DNA of 15,000 bases from Hydrogenophilales bacterium RIFOXYD1_FULL_62_11 (GCA_001802655.1 MGZO01000110.1:25073-40072); one strand, 5' to 3'; numbered from the stretch's first letter, positions 6,091-14,501 are shown. Made by a program: numbers and translations. Notes: a model not told the origin generated them from the sequence alone.

Positions 6091-8222
6091 TGCGAAGTTT
6101 GATCGCCGCCGCCCTGATTGCGGGCATCGTGTTGTTGACGCTGCTGTTTTATGCCGGTGGTGAAAATGTCATGTTTTCTGACAGCTTGCCGGTGCTGTTT
6201 GTCGCCGGCGGGGTGCTTGGTGCGATTTTGCTGGCCCTGCTGGGCTGGCGCCTGTGGTGGTTGCAAAAGCGTATCCGTCGCGGCGTGTTCGGCGCCAAGC
6301 TCACCCTGAAACTGCTGCTCATGTTCAGTGTCGTCGCCATGCTGCCGGGACTGGTGGTGTACGGCGCGTCGGTTTTCTTTCTCAACCGCTCGATTGAAAC
6401 CTGGTTTGACGTGCGGGTTGATAACGCACTGGCTTCAGGGGTCAAGCTTGGCCAGGTCGCACTCGATGATTTGCTGAACGAACTGAATAACAAGGCGCAG
6501 CGCATGGCCGTGTTGCTGTCGGATGAAGGTCTGGGATCGATCATCACCAGCCTGTCCACGCTGCGTGAGCAAAGCACGGTGCAGGAATTGACGCTATTCA
6601 ACGAACGGGGCGGCGTGATTGCCCACGTCAGCGGCGAACGCGGCACTTTGCTGCCGATTCTGCCCGAGCGCAGTGTGTTGTGGCAGGTCCGCCAGCAGCA
6701 GCCCTACAGCCGGATTGAGGAGATTCCAGAGCGCGGCCTCATCATGCGCGTGATCGTGCCGGTGTACACCAGCGAGCTGGCTGGAGAAACGCGCGTGCTG
6801 CAACTGGTGCAACCCGTTCCCGCCGGGCTGCAGCACGATGCGCAGGCAGTTCAGGTGGCTTATCAGGAATACCAGCAAATCGCGGTTTCGCGGCAAGGCC
6901 TGAAACGGATTTACGGCGTTGCGCTGACCCTCACCCTGATGCTGGCGCTGTTGATGACCTTCGTCATTGCCTATCTGATGTCGGATCGTCTGGGCGCGCC
7001 GCTGCGCACGCTGGCGCGCGGCACTCGTGCCGTGGCCAAGGGCGATTTTTCGCAGATGCAGCCGGTCTCCAGCCGCGACGAACTGGGCGTGCTGATCGAT
7101 TCGTTCAACCGCATGACGCGGCAATTGTCGGATGCGCGCGAGCAAGCCGCGCAGAATCATCAGGAAACCGGGCAAGCCAAGGCCTTTCTGGAACGGGTGC
7201 TGGCGAACTTGTCTTCCGGCGTGGTGGTGCTCGATGAGAGCCTGCATGTACTCGCCGTCAACAGCGCGGCGGCGCTGATTCTGGGGGTGGAGCCGTCTGC
7301 CCTGCAGGCGAAAAATCTGTCGGGACTCGAGCAATCGGATGCTGCGCTGCGTGAATTCAGCGCGCGCGTGGCTGAGCGCTTTGCCCGCCATGAAGAAGAA
7401 TGGCAGGAGCAGATCGATTACAGCACAGGTGAGGGGCGGCAAACCCTGCTGGTGCGCGGCACCCATCTGCCGCCGGGGGTGGATCGCGGCTATGTGCTGG
7501 TATTCGACGACGTGACCAAGCTGATCCACGCCGAACGCAATGCAGCATGGAGCGAAGTGGCGCGCCGCCTGGCCCATGAAATCAAAAACCCGCTGACGCC
7601 GATTCAGCTGTCGGCCGAACGCATCGCGCACAAGCTCGGCGGCAAACTGGATGCGCCGGACGCCGAATTCCTCACGCGCGCCACCCGAACCATCGTCAAC
7701 CAGGTCACGGCGATGAAACATATGGTGGACGCGTTTGCCGGCTATGCGCGGATGCCGCGTGCCCAGCTCGAAGCGCTCGACCTGAATGCGCTGGTGCACG
7801 AAGTGCTGGCCTTGTACGACACCAAGGCGCTGGGTTTGCAGCTGCATCTCGACGCCGATTTGCCGCGTATCGCAGGCGACTCCACATTATTGCGTCAGGT
7901 AATCCATAATCTGTTGCAAAATGCGCAGGATGCGTTGAATGGTCATGATTCGCCCCATGTCGAGGTCGGCACCCGTCTGAATACCCACATGGTTTATTTA
8001 AGCGTGACGGACAACGGGGCCGGGTTTCCGGAGCATCTGATGGCGCGATTGTTCGAGCCTTACGCAACCACCAAAGCCAAAGGGACGGGACTGGGACTGG
8101 CCATCGTCAAAAAAATTGTGGAAGAACACCAGGGCAAAATTCAGGTTGAGAACCTCAAATCCGGCGGGGCAACGATACGCGTTGCGCTGCCTGTTTTTGT
8201 TGCAGATGGAGACAGTGCGTGA
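6090..8222 (+). CDS. ntrY: Sensor histidine kinase NtrY
   Basis: This 710-residue membrane kinase has three N-terminal hydrophobic segments (about 4-22, 33-56 and 71-97), an extracytoplasmic loop (about 98-272) and a fourth membrane segment (about 273-297). These are followed by a HAMP linker (about 298-350), a PAS domain (about 364-475), the HisKA dimerisation domain with the H-box RRLAHEIKNPLTP (phospho-accepting H496), and a HATPase domain. The latter shows an N-box (NLLQNAQDAL, 607-616), G1 (DNGAGF, 641-646), F-box (LFEPYATTK) and G2 (GTGLGL, 665-670). All catalytic motifs are intact. It should autophosphorylate and pass phosphate to NtrX, whose start overlaps its stop by 4 bases (GTGA). 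The family is linked to nitrogen metabolism, redox or respiration and envelope functions; the signal sensed here is not evident from sequence. Confidence 0.94.
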   Translation: MRSLIAAALIAGIVLLTLLFYAGGENVMFSDSLPVLFVAGGVLGAILLALLGWRLWWLQKRIRRGVFGAKLTLKLLLMFSVVAMLPGLVVYGASVFFLNRSIETWFDVRVDNALASGVKLGQVALDDLLNELNNKAQRMAVLLSDEGLGSIITSLSTLREQSTVQELTLFNERGGVIAHVSGERGTLLPILPERSVLWQVRQQQPYSRIEEIPERGLIMRVIVPVYTSELAGETRVLQLVQPVPAGLQHDAQAVQVAYQEYQQIAVSRQGLKRIYGVALTLTLMLALLMTFVIAYLMSDRLGAPLRTLARGTRAVAKGDFSQMQPVSSRDELGVLIDSFNRMTRQLSDAREQAAQNHQETGQAKAFLERVLANLSSGVVVLDESLHVLAVNSAAALILGVEPSALQAKNLSGLEQSDAALREFSARVAERFARHEEEWQEQIDYSTGEGRQTLLVRGTHLPPGVDRGYVLVFDDVTKLIHAERNAAWSEVARRLAHEIKNPLTPIQLSAERIAHKLGGKLDAPDAEFLTRATRTIVNQVTAMKHMVDAFAGYARMPRAQLEALDLNALVHEVLALYDTKALGLQLHLDADLPRIAGDSTLLRQVIHNLLQNAQDALNGHDSPHVEVGTRLNTHMVYLSVTDNGAGFPEHLMARLFEPYATTKAKGTGLGLAIVKKIVEEHQGKIQVENLKSGGATIRVALPVFVADGDSA

Positions 8223-9493
8223 GCGGGCATATCCTGATCGTTGATGACGAAGTAGGGATTCGGGAATTGTTGTCTGAAATCCTCACGGAAGAAGGCTATG
8301 ACGTGCATCTGGCCGAGAACGCCGAGGCCGCTCGCGTGTTTCGTGCACAACGCCGACCGGACCTGGTGCTGCTCGACATCTGGATGCCCGACACGGATGG
8401 CGTCACGCTGCTGAAAGAATGGGCGAGCAACGGCCTGCTCACCATGCCCGTGGTGATGATGTCGGGTCACGGCACCATTGATACCGCCGTCGAGGCCACC
8501 AAACTGGGCGCTACCGATTTTCTTGAAAAACCGGTATCGCTGGCCAAGCTGATCGACACCGTCAACAAATCCATCAAACGCGGGATGACGCCTCCGCGCC
8601 GTGCGCCCGGGATGGATCTTTCCGCGCTGGGCCGCAGCCCGCAAATCCTTGAACTCAAAAAGCGCCTGACTCAAATTGGCGGCAATACTGCGCCGGTTTT
8701 GTTCTCGGGCGAACACGGCAGCGGCTTTGAAATCTGTGCGCATTTTCTGCATCAGCCCGCCAGTCCGTGGGTCGAAATCAAGGATCGTGCGCGGTTGCTG
8801 ACCGATCCCCTGACCTTTGCCAACACGCTTGGCAACGGCACGCTCTACCTTTCCGATGTCAGCGAACTGGTCCGTCTGGAGCAAAAAGGCCTTGCGCTGC
8901 TGCTCGACCGCATTGAAAGCAGTGGCGCCCGGTTGGTGTGTGCGAGCAGTCGGAGCTTGGACGCCATGGTTGCAGCGGGCGAATTCGACAGCCGCCTGTT
9001 TTACCGTTTATCCAGCCTGGTCATCCATATTCCACCGCTACGCGAGCATCGCGAAGACATCCCCGATATTGCCAACTTCATGTTGACCCAGTTGGTGGAA
9101 AGCGGCGTGTGCCCGTTGCGGCGGCTGGCTACGCCCGCGCTGAATCAACTGCGCAACTTTGACTGGCCGGGCAACCTGCCGCAATTGAGCAATGCGGTGC
9201 GTACGCTGGCGGTCACCACCCTGTCGAACGAAATCGACGCCACTGACGTCAACCGGGTGCTGGCACCCATGAAACAGCAGGCGCCTGCCATCGCCCATGG
9301 CATTCCGCTGGATACCCCGCTGCGGGTGGCGCGCGATGCGTTCGAGCGGATGTATTTCGAGTACCTGATCCAGAAAGAAGGTGGCAGCATGACGCGCGTG
9401 GCCGACCGTGCCGGGCTGGAACGCACCCATCTTTACCGCAAGCTCAAGCAGCTCAATATCCGGCATGGGCGACGCCTGGACGAAAACCTGTAG
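8219..9493 (+). CDS. ntrX: Response regulator NtrX with degenerate AAA+ domain
   Basis: The protein has 424 residues from a GTG with GGAG 7 bases upstream. The receiver domain (about 1-120) has the acidic pair D9/D10, phospho-acceptor D53 and K104. The C-terminal Fis-type helix-turn-helix (about 389-415, MTRVADRAGLERTHLYRKLKQL) is intact. The central domain (about 135-350) is clearly derived from a sigma54-activator ATPase but has lost its working residues. Walker A reads GEHGSGFE (164-171) with Phe in place of Lys, the GAFTGA sigma54-contact loop is missing in a shortened segment, Walker B reads NGTLYLSDV instead of a DE pair, and the WPGNVREL sensor-2 motif is WPGNLPQL, lacking its Arg. It therefore probably regulates as a phosphorylation-controlled DNA-binding protein, not as a sigma54 activator. 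Overlap with ntrY shows the two are a unit. Confidence 0.93.
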   Translation: MSGHILIVDDEVGIRELLSEILTEEGYDVHLAENAEAARVFRAQRRPDLVLLDIWMPDTDGVTLLKEWASNGLLTMPVVMMSGHGTIDTAVEATKLGATDFLEKPVSLAKLIDTVNKSIKRGMTPPRRAPGMDLSALGRSPQILELKKRLTQIGGNTAPVLFSGEHGSGFEICAHFLHQPASPWVEIKDRARLLTDPLTFANTLGNGTLYLSDVSELVRLEQKGLALLLDRIESSGARLVCASSRSLDAMVAAGEFDSRLFYRLSSLVIHIPPLREHREDIPDIANFMLTQLVESGVCPLRRLATPALNQLRNFDWPGNLPQLSNAVRTLAVTTLSNEIDATDVNRVLAPMKQQAPAIAHGIPLDTPLRVARDAFERMYFEYLIQKEGGSMTRVADRAGLERTHLYRKLKQLNIRHGRRLDENL

Positions 9494-9508
9494 GTTCAGG
9501 AGCAACGC

Positions 9509-10882
9509 ATGAAAATCATCATCCTCGGTGCAGGTCAGGTGGGCGCCAATTTGGCAGAAAGTCTGGTTGCCGAGAACAATGACATCACCGTCGTCGATCT
9601 CAATGGTGAACGGCTGTCGCTGCTGCAGGATCGCTTCGATCTGCGCACCGTGTGCGGCCATGCCGCCCACCCCTCGGTACTCAAGCAGGCGGGGGCCGAC
9701 GACGCCGACATGTTGGTTGCGGTCACCCAGAGCGATGAAACCAATCTGGTGGCGTGCCGTATCGCCTCAAGCCTGTTCAATGTGCCGACCCGTATTGCGC
9801 GGATTCGCTCGGCGGATTTTCTCGGACTGGATGCCAGCTATCTGGCCGAACACTTTGGCGTCGACGATGTCATCAGTCCGGAACAGGAAGTAACCGACAC
9901 TCTACGGCGTTTGATCGAATACCCCGAAGCCTTGCAGGTGCTCGATTTCGCCGAGGGCAAAGTGCGTCTGATCGCGGTGCGCGCCTATCACGGTGGCCCG
10001 CTGGTGGGCCACGAGCTGCAGGACATCAAGCGTCACATGCCGAATGTCGAATGCCGCATTCCGGCGATCTACCGCCGCGACCGCGGCATCGTGCCCAAGG
10101 GCATCACCGTAATCGAGCCGGGCGACGAGGTGTTTTTTCTGGCGCGCAAACACGACATCGCCGCCGTCACGCGTGAACTGCGCCGCATGGAGCAACCGGT
10201 CAAAAAAGTCATGATCGCCGGCGGCGGCAATATCGGACGGCGGCTGGCGGCCGCGCTCGAATCGTCTTATGACGTGAAAGTGATCGATCACAACAAGGCC
10301 ACCACGGTTGCGCTGGCGGAAAGTCTGCACCGCACCCTGGTCCTGACCGGCGACGCCACCGACGAAGAGCTGCTGGAGCAGGAAAACATCGAATCGATCG
10401 ACGTGTTTTGCGCACTCACCAACGACGACGAAGACAACATCATGTCCGCGCTGCTGGCCAAACGCATGGGCGCGCAGCGGGTGATTGCGCTGATCAATCG
10501 CTCGGCCTATGTCGATCTGGTGCAGGGCGGCGAAATCGATATCGCCATTTCGCCCGCGCAGGCCACCGTTGGGCCGCTGCTGTCCAAAATTCGCCGCGGC
10601 GACATGGCGGCGGTGCACAGCTTGCGGCGCGGTGCAGCCGAGGTGCTGGAAATCGTCGTTCATGGTGACTACAAAACTTCGAAGGTCGTCGGCCGGCGTA
10701 TCGGCGAGGTGGGCTTGCCGGAAGGCGCCACGGTCGCCGCCATCATCCGGGGCAATGAGGTGCTGATTGGGCATCACGACAGTCTCGTCGAGGCGGAAGA
10801 CCACCTCATCGTATTCGCGCTCAACAAGCGCATCATTCCCAAGGTCGAAAAACTCTTCCAGGTGGGATTCGGCTTCTTCTGA
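9509..10882 (+). CDS. trkA: Trk potassium uptake regulatory subunit TrkA
   Basis: This 457-residue cytosolic protein consists of two tandem RCK halves, the standard length for TrkA. The first NAD-binding motif is GAGQVG (7-12) with acidic D30 at the end of beta-2; the second is GGGNIG (238-243) with D260. Each Rossmann fold is followed by a TrkA-C region (about 140-215 and 370-450). In the family TrkA binds nucleotides and gates the TrkH channel on the inner face of the membrane. A strong AGGAG lies 7 bases before the ATG. The gene begins 15 bases after ntrX, which places potassium uptake directly downstream of the two-component system, and it is followed by two trkH genes 7 and 1501 bases downstream that it could both serve. 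Confidence 0.97.
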   Translation: MKIIILGAGQVGANLAESLVAENNDITVVDLNGERLSLLQDRFDLRTVCGHAAHPSVLKQAGADDADMLVAVTQSDETNLVACRIASSLFNVPTRIARIRSADFLGLDASYLAEHFGVDDVISPEQEVTDTLRRLIEYPEALQVLDFAEGKVRLIAVRAYHGGPLVGHELQDIKRHMPNVECRIPAIYRRDRGIVPKGITVIEPGDEVFFLARKHDIAAVTRELRRMEQPVKKVMIAGGGNIGRRLAAALESSYDVKVIDHNKATTVALAESLHRTLVLTGDATDEELLEQENIESIDVFCALTNDDEDNIMSALLAKRMGAQRVIALINRSAYVDLVQGGEIDIAISPAQATVGPLLSKIRRGDMAAVHSLRRGAAEVLEIVVHGDYKTSKVVGRRIGEVGLPEGATVAAIIRGNEVLIGHHDSLVEAEDHLIVFALNKRIIPKVEKLFQVGFGFF

Positions 10883-10889
10883 GCTTCGT

Positions 10890-12347
10890 ATGCAGCGCCT
10901 GGCGCCTTCCCTGAACGTTCTTGGCCTGGTGATCCTGATTTTTTCGTTCACCATGCTGGTGCCCCTGACCACGGCGTTTTTTGCGCACGACGCGGCGCAG
11001 TTTGCGTTTGATGAATCCTTTCTCGTTACGCTGATCACTGGCCTGGCGTTGTGGCTGGGCGCGCGGCGCTGGCAGCGCGAACTCAAGGTGCGCGACGGCT
11101 TTTTGCTGGTGCTGCTGGTGTGGACGAGCCTGCCAGCTTTCGCCGCTTTGCCGTTTCTCATCTACGCACCGGAAATGAGCTTCACCGACGCCTATTTCGA
11201 GGCGATATCGGGACTGACCACCACTGGTGCCACGGTGATGAGCGGGCTCGACAGCTTGCCGCCCTCGCTCAATCTGTGGCGTCATCTGCTTAACTGGCTG
11301 GGCGGCATGGGCATCATCGTGCTCGCGGTGGCGATTTTGCCGCTGTTGGGGATCGGTGGCCGACAATTGCTGAAGGCAGAACTGCCCGGGCCAATCAAGG
11401 ACAGCAAGCTCACCCCGCGCATCGCCGACACCGCCAAGCTCCTGTGGGCGGTTTATGCGGCGATCACGCTCGTCTGCGTCTTTGCCCTCAAGCTCGCTGG
11501 AATGAGCTGGTTCGATGCCGTATGCCATGCCTTCGCCACGTTGAGCTTGGGCGGATTTTCTACTCACGACGCCAGCGTGGGGTACTACGATTCGCCGCTG
11601 ATCGAGGCGGTGCTGATCTTTTTCATGATGGCGGCCGCGCTCAATTTCGTCACCCATTTGCTGGCATTCCGCCAAAAAAGTCTTGCGCCCTACCGCCATG
11701 ATCCCGAAGTCTTCGGCGTGCTGGGGTTGGTGATTGCGAGCTGCCTCGGGCTCAGTTTCTATGTCTGGCAGGCTGGCGTGTATCCGGAATTCCTCACGGC
11801 CCTGCGTCACGTCAGCTTCAATCTGGTGTCGATCGCAACCGACTGTGGCTTCGCCAGCACCGACTTCAATCAATGGCCGATTCTGGTGCCCATGTGGATG
11901 CTGTTTCTGAGCAGCGTGACCGCCAGTTCCGGCTCGACCGGCGGCGGCCTCAAGATGATCCGCGCAGTGCTGGCGTTCCGCCAGGGTGTACGTGAGCTGG
12001 AACGACAGCTCCACCCCGCAGCCTGCCTGCCGGTGAAAATCGGCAAACACGCCGTACCCAACCAGTTCGTATTCGCCGTCCAGGCCTTTGTGATGATGTA
12101 CGTTGCCACTATCGTCGCCATGACGCTGGTGCTGCTGGCCAGCGGGCTGGACTTCATCAGCGCGTTCTCCGCTGTGGTTGCCTGCATTAACAACGCTGGC
12201 CCGGGCCTCAACGAAGTCGGTCCGGCATCGAACTACGCCGGCCTCAACGACTTTCAGACCTGGGTGTTGGCGTTCACCATGTTGCTCGGCCGGCTCGAGC
12301 TCTTTACCGTGTTCGTGCTGTTCACCCGCGCGTTCTGGCGCGGCTGA
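10890..12347 (+). CDS. trkH: Trk potassium transporter TrkH, first copy
   Basis: This 485-residue integral membrane protein starts at the ATG at 10890, just after the trkA stop; the N-terminal MQRLAPSLNVLGLVILIF leads straight into the first membrane segment. Four pore-loop repeats are recognisable: SGLTTTGATVMSG (G113), LSLGGFSTHD (G221/G222), SIATDCGFASTD (G320) and INNAGPGL (G437). The SSGSTGGGLKM segment (346-356) resembles the conserved gating-loop region of TrkH. The gene follows trkA after only 7 bases. It aligns without a gap, at about 55% identity (counted by eye), with the next gene, so it is half of a tandem duplication. It should import potassium under control of TrkA; ion preference cannot be read with certainty. 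Confidence 0.95.
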   Translation: MQRLAPSLNVLGLVILIFSFTMLVPLTTAFFAHDAAQFAFDESFLVTLITGLALWLGARRWQRELKVRDGFLLVLLVWTSLPAFAALPFLIYAPEMSFTDAYFEAISGLTTTGATVMSGLDSLPPSLNLWRHLLNWLGGMGIIVLAVAILPLLGIGGRQLLKAELPGPIKDSKLTPRIADTAKLLWAVYAAITLVCVFALKLAGMSWFDAVCHAFATLSLGGFSTHDASVGYYDSPLIEAVLIFFMMAAALNFVTHLLAFRQKSLAPYRHDPEVFGVLGLVIASCLGLSFYVWQAGVYPEFLTALRHVSFNLVSIATDCGFASTDFNQWPILVPMWMLFLSSVTASSGSTGGGLKMIRAVLAFRQGVRELERQLHPAACLPVKIGKHAVPNQFVFAVQAFVMMYVATIVAMTLVLLASGLDFISAFSAVVACINNAGPGLNEVGPASNYAGLNDFQTWVLAFTMLLGRLELFTVFVLFTRAFWRG

Positions 12348-12383
12348 ACGCGGTAACATCGCGCTTCACCTGCGTGCTTTTCG

Positions 12384-13841
12384 ATGTCTCAGATACTGCC
12401 TGTCCTCCATATTTTTTCGAAAGTGCTGATGCTCTTCGCATTCGCCTTTCTGTTGCCGCTCGGCGTGTCGATTGCGCTCGAGGATGGCGCGCAGCTTGCC
12501 TATGATGAAGCCATCCTGATCACCTTTTTTTCAGGCGTGGTGTTGTGGGCGTTGTCACGACGCGGCAAGCGCGAGCTGCACACGCGCGATGGGTTCCTGC
12601 TGGTGGTGCTGATCTGGGCCGTGTTGCCAGTGTTTTCGGCCATTCCGCTGCTGGTTTACATGCCCGATCTGAGCTTCAACGAAGCCTATTTCGAGGCAGT
12701 CTCGGGCCTCACCGCCACCGGTGCCACGGTCCTGTCCGGCCTCGACAGCCTGCCACCGTCGATCAATATCTGGCGCACCCAGATGCACTGGATCGGCGGC
12801 ATGGGTGTGATCGTGCTGGTGGTCGCGGTACTGCCGATGCTGGGCGTCGGCGGCCGGCAGCTGTTCAAGGCTGAGACGCCGACGCCGATGAAGGACAGCA
12901 AACTCACCCCACGCATGGCCGAAACGGCCAAGGGGCTATGGCAGGTTTACGCATTTATTACCGTGATCTGCATGGGCGCGCTGTGGGCCGGCGGCATGAG
13001 CTGGATTGACGCCGTGGTGCATGGCTTCAGCGTAATGGGGCTGGGCGGACTGTCGTCGCACGACGCCAGCATGGCTTACTTTGATTCGCTGCTACTGGAA
13101 ATGATCGTCATGGGCTTCGCGCTGATTGCCGGGATCAGTTTTTCCACCCACTTCATGGCTGTGCGCATGCGCAACCTGGCCGTTTATCGTCATGACACCG
13201 AAATCCCCCTGTTTTTAGGCGTGCTGGCGGTGAGTGCGGTCGGACTCGCGTTTTATCTCCACTACAAAGGGTTTTATCTCGATTTTCCGGAAGCCTTGCG
13301 CTACACCGCATTCAACACGGTGTCGGTTGCCACCACACTTGGGTTTTCCACCACTGACTACAACGTGTGGCCCTATTTCGCGCCACTCTGGATGCTGTTC
13401 CTGTCGAGCTTTGCCGCCAGTTCCGGCTCGACCGGCGGGGGCATCAAAATGCTGCGGGCCATGCTGCTCTACAAGCAGCTTTACCGCGAATTCATCAAGC
13501 TCATCCATCCCAACGCAGAAATCCATACCAAAATCGGCCACCAGGCCGTACCCAACAAAATCATCTATGCGGTGCTGGCCTTCCTCTTTGTTTACGTGGC
13601 CTCGATCATCGTGCTGTCCTTCATCCTGTCTGCTTCCGGGCTCGACGTGTTTACCGCATTCACCGCCGTGGTCGCCATGGTCAACAACACCGGTCCAGGC
13701 TTGGGCCAGGTCGGTCCTGCTACCACTTACGCCGTATTGAATGAGTTCCAGACCTGGGTGTGCAGCTTTGCCATGCTGCTTGGGCGGCTGGAATTTTTTA
13801 CCCTGCTGGTCGTGTTTACGCCGGTCTTCTGGAGAAAGTAA
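12384..13841 (+). CDS. trkH: Trk potassium transporter TrkH, second copy
   Basis: A second 485-residue TrkH-family membrane protein begins 36 bases after the first. Its pore loops are SGLTATGATVLSG (G113), MGLGGLSSHD (G221/G222), SVATTLGFSTTD (G320) and VNNTGPGL (G437), so all four filter glycines are kept. Neighbouring residues differ from copy one: TTTG to TATG, GGFST to GGLSS, TDCGF to TTLGF, NNAG to NNTG. The SSGSTGGGIKM loop is identical to copy one except for one residue. The two proteins align end to end with no gaps at about 55% identity, indicating an old duplication with conserved architecture. A ribosome-binding site is not obvious. The 3' end overlaps the TPR gene by one base (TAATG), so both are probably made from the same message. 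Confidence 0.95.
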   Translation: MSQILPVLHIFSKVLMLFAFAFLLPLGVSIALEDGAQLAYDEAILITFFSGVVLWALSRRGKRELHTRDGFLLVVLIWAVLPVFSAIPLLVYMPDLSFNEAYFEAVSGLTATGATVLSGLDSLPPSINIWRTQMHWIGGMGVIVLVVAVLPMLGVGGRQLFKAETPTPMKDSKLTPRMAETAKGLWQVYAFITVICMGALWAGGMSWIDAVVHGFSVMGLGGLSSHDASMAYFDSLLLEMIVMGFALIAGISFSTHFMAVRMRNLAVYRHDTEIPLFLGVLAVSAVGLAFYLHYKGFYLDFPEALRYTAFNTVSVATTLGFSTTDYNVWPYFAPLWMLFLSSFAASSGSTGGGIKMLRAMLLYKQLYREFIKLIHPNAEIHTKIGHQAVPNKIIYAVLAFLFVYVASIIVLSFILSASGLDVFTAFTAVVAMVNNTGPGLGQVGPATTYAVLNEFQTWVCSFAMLLGRLEFFTLLVVFTPVFWRK

Positions 13842-14176
13842 TGCCATCCATCGCAGATTTCGAAACCATGCTGGCCGCTGGCCGTGACAATGCGTTGCTG
13901 CGGTTTTCGCTCGGCAATGAGTACCTCAAGCAGGGCGACGCTGCCCAGGCTGCCGGCCACCTGCGGCGTGCGGTCGAGCATGACCCGAAGTATTCCGCCG
14001 CCTGGAAACTGCTGGGTAAAGCCCTGGCCGATACCGCCGCCCTGCCGGAAGCCCTCGCGGCGTATCAGGCAGGCATCGCGGTCGCCGAGGCGCGTGGCGA
14101 CAAGCAGGCCGCCAAGGAAATGGGCGTGTTCGCCAAACGTATTGAAAAGCAGCTTGAGTTAAAATCCAGCGATTGA
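13841..14176 (+). CDS. Small tetratricopeptide-repeat protein
   Basis: The 111-residue protein starts at the ATG at 13841, inside the stop codon of the second trkH and 5 bases after GGAGA. It has no signal peptide or membrane segment, so it is probably cytosolic. Two TPR-like helical repeats are visible: about 17-50 (ALLRFSLGNEYLKQGDAAQA ... DPKY) and about 51-84 (SAAWKLLGKALADTAALPEA ... AYQAGI). A basic capping helix follows (AKRIEKQLELK). TPRs bind partner proteins; no specific partner is evident. Similar short TPR proteins occur in Proteobacteria without an assigned role. Tight coupling to trkH and the 19-base gap before yggX give context but do not define its function. Confidence 0.82.
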   Translation: MPSIADFETMLAAGRDNALLRFSLGNEYLKQGDAAQAAGHLRRAVEHDPKYSAAWKLLGKALADTAALPEALAAYQAGIAVAEARGDKQAAKEMGVFAKRIEKQLELKSSD

Positions 14177-14195
14177 AATAGTGAAGGAGTCGTAA

Positions 14196-14471
14196 ATGAC
14201 ACGGATGGTGAAATGTGTGAAATTGGGGCGCGAAGCCGAAGCCCTGGCCTTTCAGCCGGTGCCCGGCGAATTGGGCAAGAGGATTTTCGAGAACGTGTCG
14301 AAAGAAGCCTGGAGCGGCTGGCAGCGCCAGCAGACCATGCTGATCAACGAAAACCGCCTGAACCTGGCCGACCCCAGCGCGCGCACCTATTTGATGGAAC
14401 AGATGGAGCGTCATTTCTTTGGCGACGGCAAAGCGGACTCCGCGAATGGCTTCGTGCCGCCCAGCAAGTAA
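14196..14471 (+). CDS. yggX: Probable Fe(2+)-trafficking protein, YggX family
   Basis: This 91-residue cytosolic protein matches YggX along its whole length. It shows an N-terminal KCVKLGREAE with the conserved Cys7, then PGELGKRIFENVSKEAW, a QRQQTMLINENRLNLADP segment and a C-terminal MEQMERHFFG. E. coli YggX is also 91 residues and has its cysteine at position 7. In enteric bacteria YggX protects iron-sulfur clusters and limits oxidative damage; iron trafficking is the proposed role. The ATG at 14196 is chosen over the one at 14205 because AAGGAG (14184-14189) is 6 bases upstream. It is the last gene before a strong terminator. YggX genes are more often found beside mutY, so this location is a variant, though I cannot say how rare. 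Confidence 0.96.
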   Translation: MTRMVKCVKLGREAEALAFQPVPGELGKRIFENVSKEAWSGWQRQQTMLINENRLNLADPSARTYLMEQMERHFFGDGKADSANGFVPPSK

Positions 14472-14501
14472 GCCTGCGCCAGAAAATCAACCAGCGAAAT
14501 G

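Noticed and set aside
10767..10889. N-terminal extension of the first TrkH into the end of trkA
   Set aside because: The added 41 residues are Ser/Arg-rich and are the out-of-frame reading of trkA. The ATG at 10890 gives a length equal to the second copy.
10833..12359. A 508-codon open frame on the minus strand opposite trkH, and similar long antisense frames at 9902-11161 and 6594-7847
   Set aside because: They lie antisense to genes with clear family motifs. Their translations are rich in His, Gln, Arg and Gly with no recognisable domain, as expected from codon bias in GC-rich DNA.
14140..14195. Possible separate promoter for yggX (TTGAAA and TAAAAT in the TPR gene end)
   Set aside because: The spacing between the two hexamers is only about 12 bases, too short for a sigma70 promoter.
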